Source of the DNA: Syntrophaceae bacterium
GTDB lineage: Bacteria > Desulfobacterota > Syntrophia > Syntrophales > UBA2210
Length of the DNA stretch: 8,200 bases
NCBI GenBank assembly: GCA_030619435.1
Contig: JAUXBI010000067.1
Coordinates: 1 to 8,200 of the forward strand
Direction of reading: 5' to 3'
Shown: positions 7,962 to 8,200 of the stretch, in pieces
How the letters are laid out: the number at the start of each line of letters is the position of its first letter
Numbering within the stretch: position 1 is the first letter of the stretch
Made by a program: the position numbers and the translations under genes
The notes under the pieces: generated by a model
Seen by the model: only the letters and a program-made list of their open reading frames with translations
Told to the model about the DNA's origin: nothing
Databases searched by the model: none

Positions 7962-7967
7962 TATAGT
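7962..7967 (+). promoter_or_regulatory. Candidate -10 element for the riboswitch transcript
   Basis: TATAGT matches the -10 consensus at five of six positions. It would place the transcription start near 7974, just before the first riboswitch helix at 7983. There is no good -35 at 17 bases. A perfect TTGACA at 7932-7937 is 24 bases away, too far for a normal sigma70 promoter. The fit of position, not of sequence, is the main support. Confidence 0.35.
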
Positions 7968-7982
7968 AAATAATTATACGGC

Positions 7983-8073
7983 AGTATCGAAAAAGGCAAC
8001 GCTTCCGAAAGGGGGTAGCGCAAAACCATGGGTCTAAAGCCGGAAAGCAATGATTGCCAGGTTACCGAATATT
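7983..8073 (+). promoter_or_regulatory. GEMM-I riboswitch (c-di-GMP-I class)
   Basis: The stretch matches the GEMM-I consensus in order. A closing helix joins AGTATCG (7983-7989) and CGAATATT (8066-8073), with one bulged A. AGGCAA (7994-7999) leads into a hairpin with six pairs and a GAAA tetraloop at 8007-8010. Then come the diagnostic GCGCAAAACC (8018-8027), GGGTCTAA (8030-8037) and, after a variable arm, GCCAGGTTACCG (8056-8067). Aligned with the Vibrio Vc2 aptamer, the ligand-reading position G20 falls on G7995 and the stacking A47 on A8022. G at position 20 is typical of c-di-GMP binders, whereas A marks the Geobacter cGAMP variants, so c-di-GMP is the expected ligand. It points away from mutS. 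No plus-strand gene and no clear terminator or anti-terminator follows within the window, and repeats that look like a mobile element end begin 30 bases downstream. Confidence 0.85.
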
Positions 8074-8103
8074 CATAACGTCTTCTGGCAGGTATGTGCC
8101 AAA

Positions 8104-8184
8104 TGCCAGGACATCGTTGACCCAGATGTGTCACGACATCGTTGACTTTTAAGGCTGAATTTAGTGCCAGGACATCGTTGACCC
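8104..8184. mobile_element. Three direct repeats, probably one end of an insertion sequence
   Basis: TGCCAGGACATCGTTGACCC occurs identically at 8104-8123 and 8165-8184. A variant at 8129-8148, beginning TGTCACGACATCGTTGAC, shares the core GACATCGTTGAC. Start-to-start distances are 25 and 36 bases, so this is not a CRISPR. Several copies of a transposase-type site near one end, beginning with TG, are known from IS21-like elements and some other transposons. On this reading the outer end is near 8104 and the element continues right, beyond the window. No transposase is visible here, so the family is a guess. The repeats could instead be operators for a DNA-binding protein. The short inverted pair TGGCA/TGCCA (8086-8090, 8097-8101) just before them may belong to the same structure. 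Confidence 0.45.
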
Positions 8185-8200
8185 TGAACAATTGATCTGA

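Noticed and set aside
7932..7967. TTGACA with TATAGT as a complete sigma70 promoter for the riboswitch
   Set aside because: The two hexamers are 24 bases apart, well beyond the 16-19 used by sigma70; only the -10 is kept as a tentative element.
8104..8184. CRISPR array
   Set aside because: There are only three repeats, start-to-start distances are unequal (25 and 36 bases), the implied spacers are about 5 and 16 bases, and the middle repeat is diverged.
7925..8191. Minus-strand open frame of 88 codons at the right end
   Set aside because: It runs antisense through the riboswitch and the direct repeats, its repetitive VNDV segments are only the translated repeats, and it has no ribosome site or recognisable domain.

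Overview
The window is an 8.2 kb piece of a bacterial chromosome with four protein genes, three of them complete, on both strands. A pilus or secretion-type assembly ATPase with an N-terminal GAF domain, a multi-GAF membrane sensor, a standard MutS and a cyclic-dinucleotide riboswitch together suggest a free-living, probably anaerobic Gram-negative such as a member of the former Deltaproteobacteria (Desulfobacterota). That placement is inference from gene content and the style of intergenic repeats, not from a phylogenetic marker.

Layout. Positions 1-1695 (minus strand) hold the N-terminal 565 codons of a membrane protein with two transmembrane helices, a HAMP-like linker and three GAF domains. 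Its output domain lies left of the window. Directly upstream on the same strand (1792 to about 2424) is a small cytoplasmic SGNH/GDSL hydrolase. A 276-base divergent intergenic region, with a perfect hairpin repeat, an inverted repeat and a good sigma70-like promoter, separates it from the plus-strand gene at 2713-5040. That gene encodes a 775-residue GspE/PilB-family ATPase whose N-terminus is a GAF domain. It converges on mutS (minus strand, 5210-7831, GTG start). The 169-base gap between them carries a short tandem repeat and a terminator-like hairpin. A second terminator-shaped palindrome lies inside the 3' end of mutS.

The most notable signal is right of mutS. A GEMM-I (c-di-GMP-I class) riboswitch lies on the plus strand at about 7983-8073, but no gene follows it in the window. 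Thirty bases after it comes an array of three related direct repeats (8104-8184) that looks like the multi-repeat end of an insertion sequence. The simplest reading is that a mobile element has inserted between the riboswitch and the gene it controlled, or that the riboswitch now sits in front of the element.

How the parts could work together: two GAF-containing proteins are arranged around one divergent region, and one is a motor ATPase of the type that powers type IV pili or type II secretion, processes often tied to c-di-GMP. The riboswitch 3 kb away senses that class of signal, but nothing in the sequence links it directly to the ATPase gene. mutS (mismatch repair) appears to be an unrelated neighbour.
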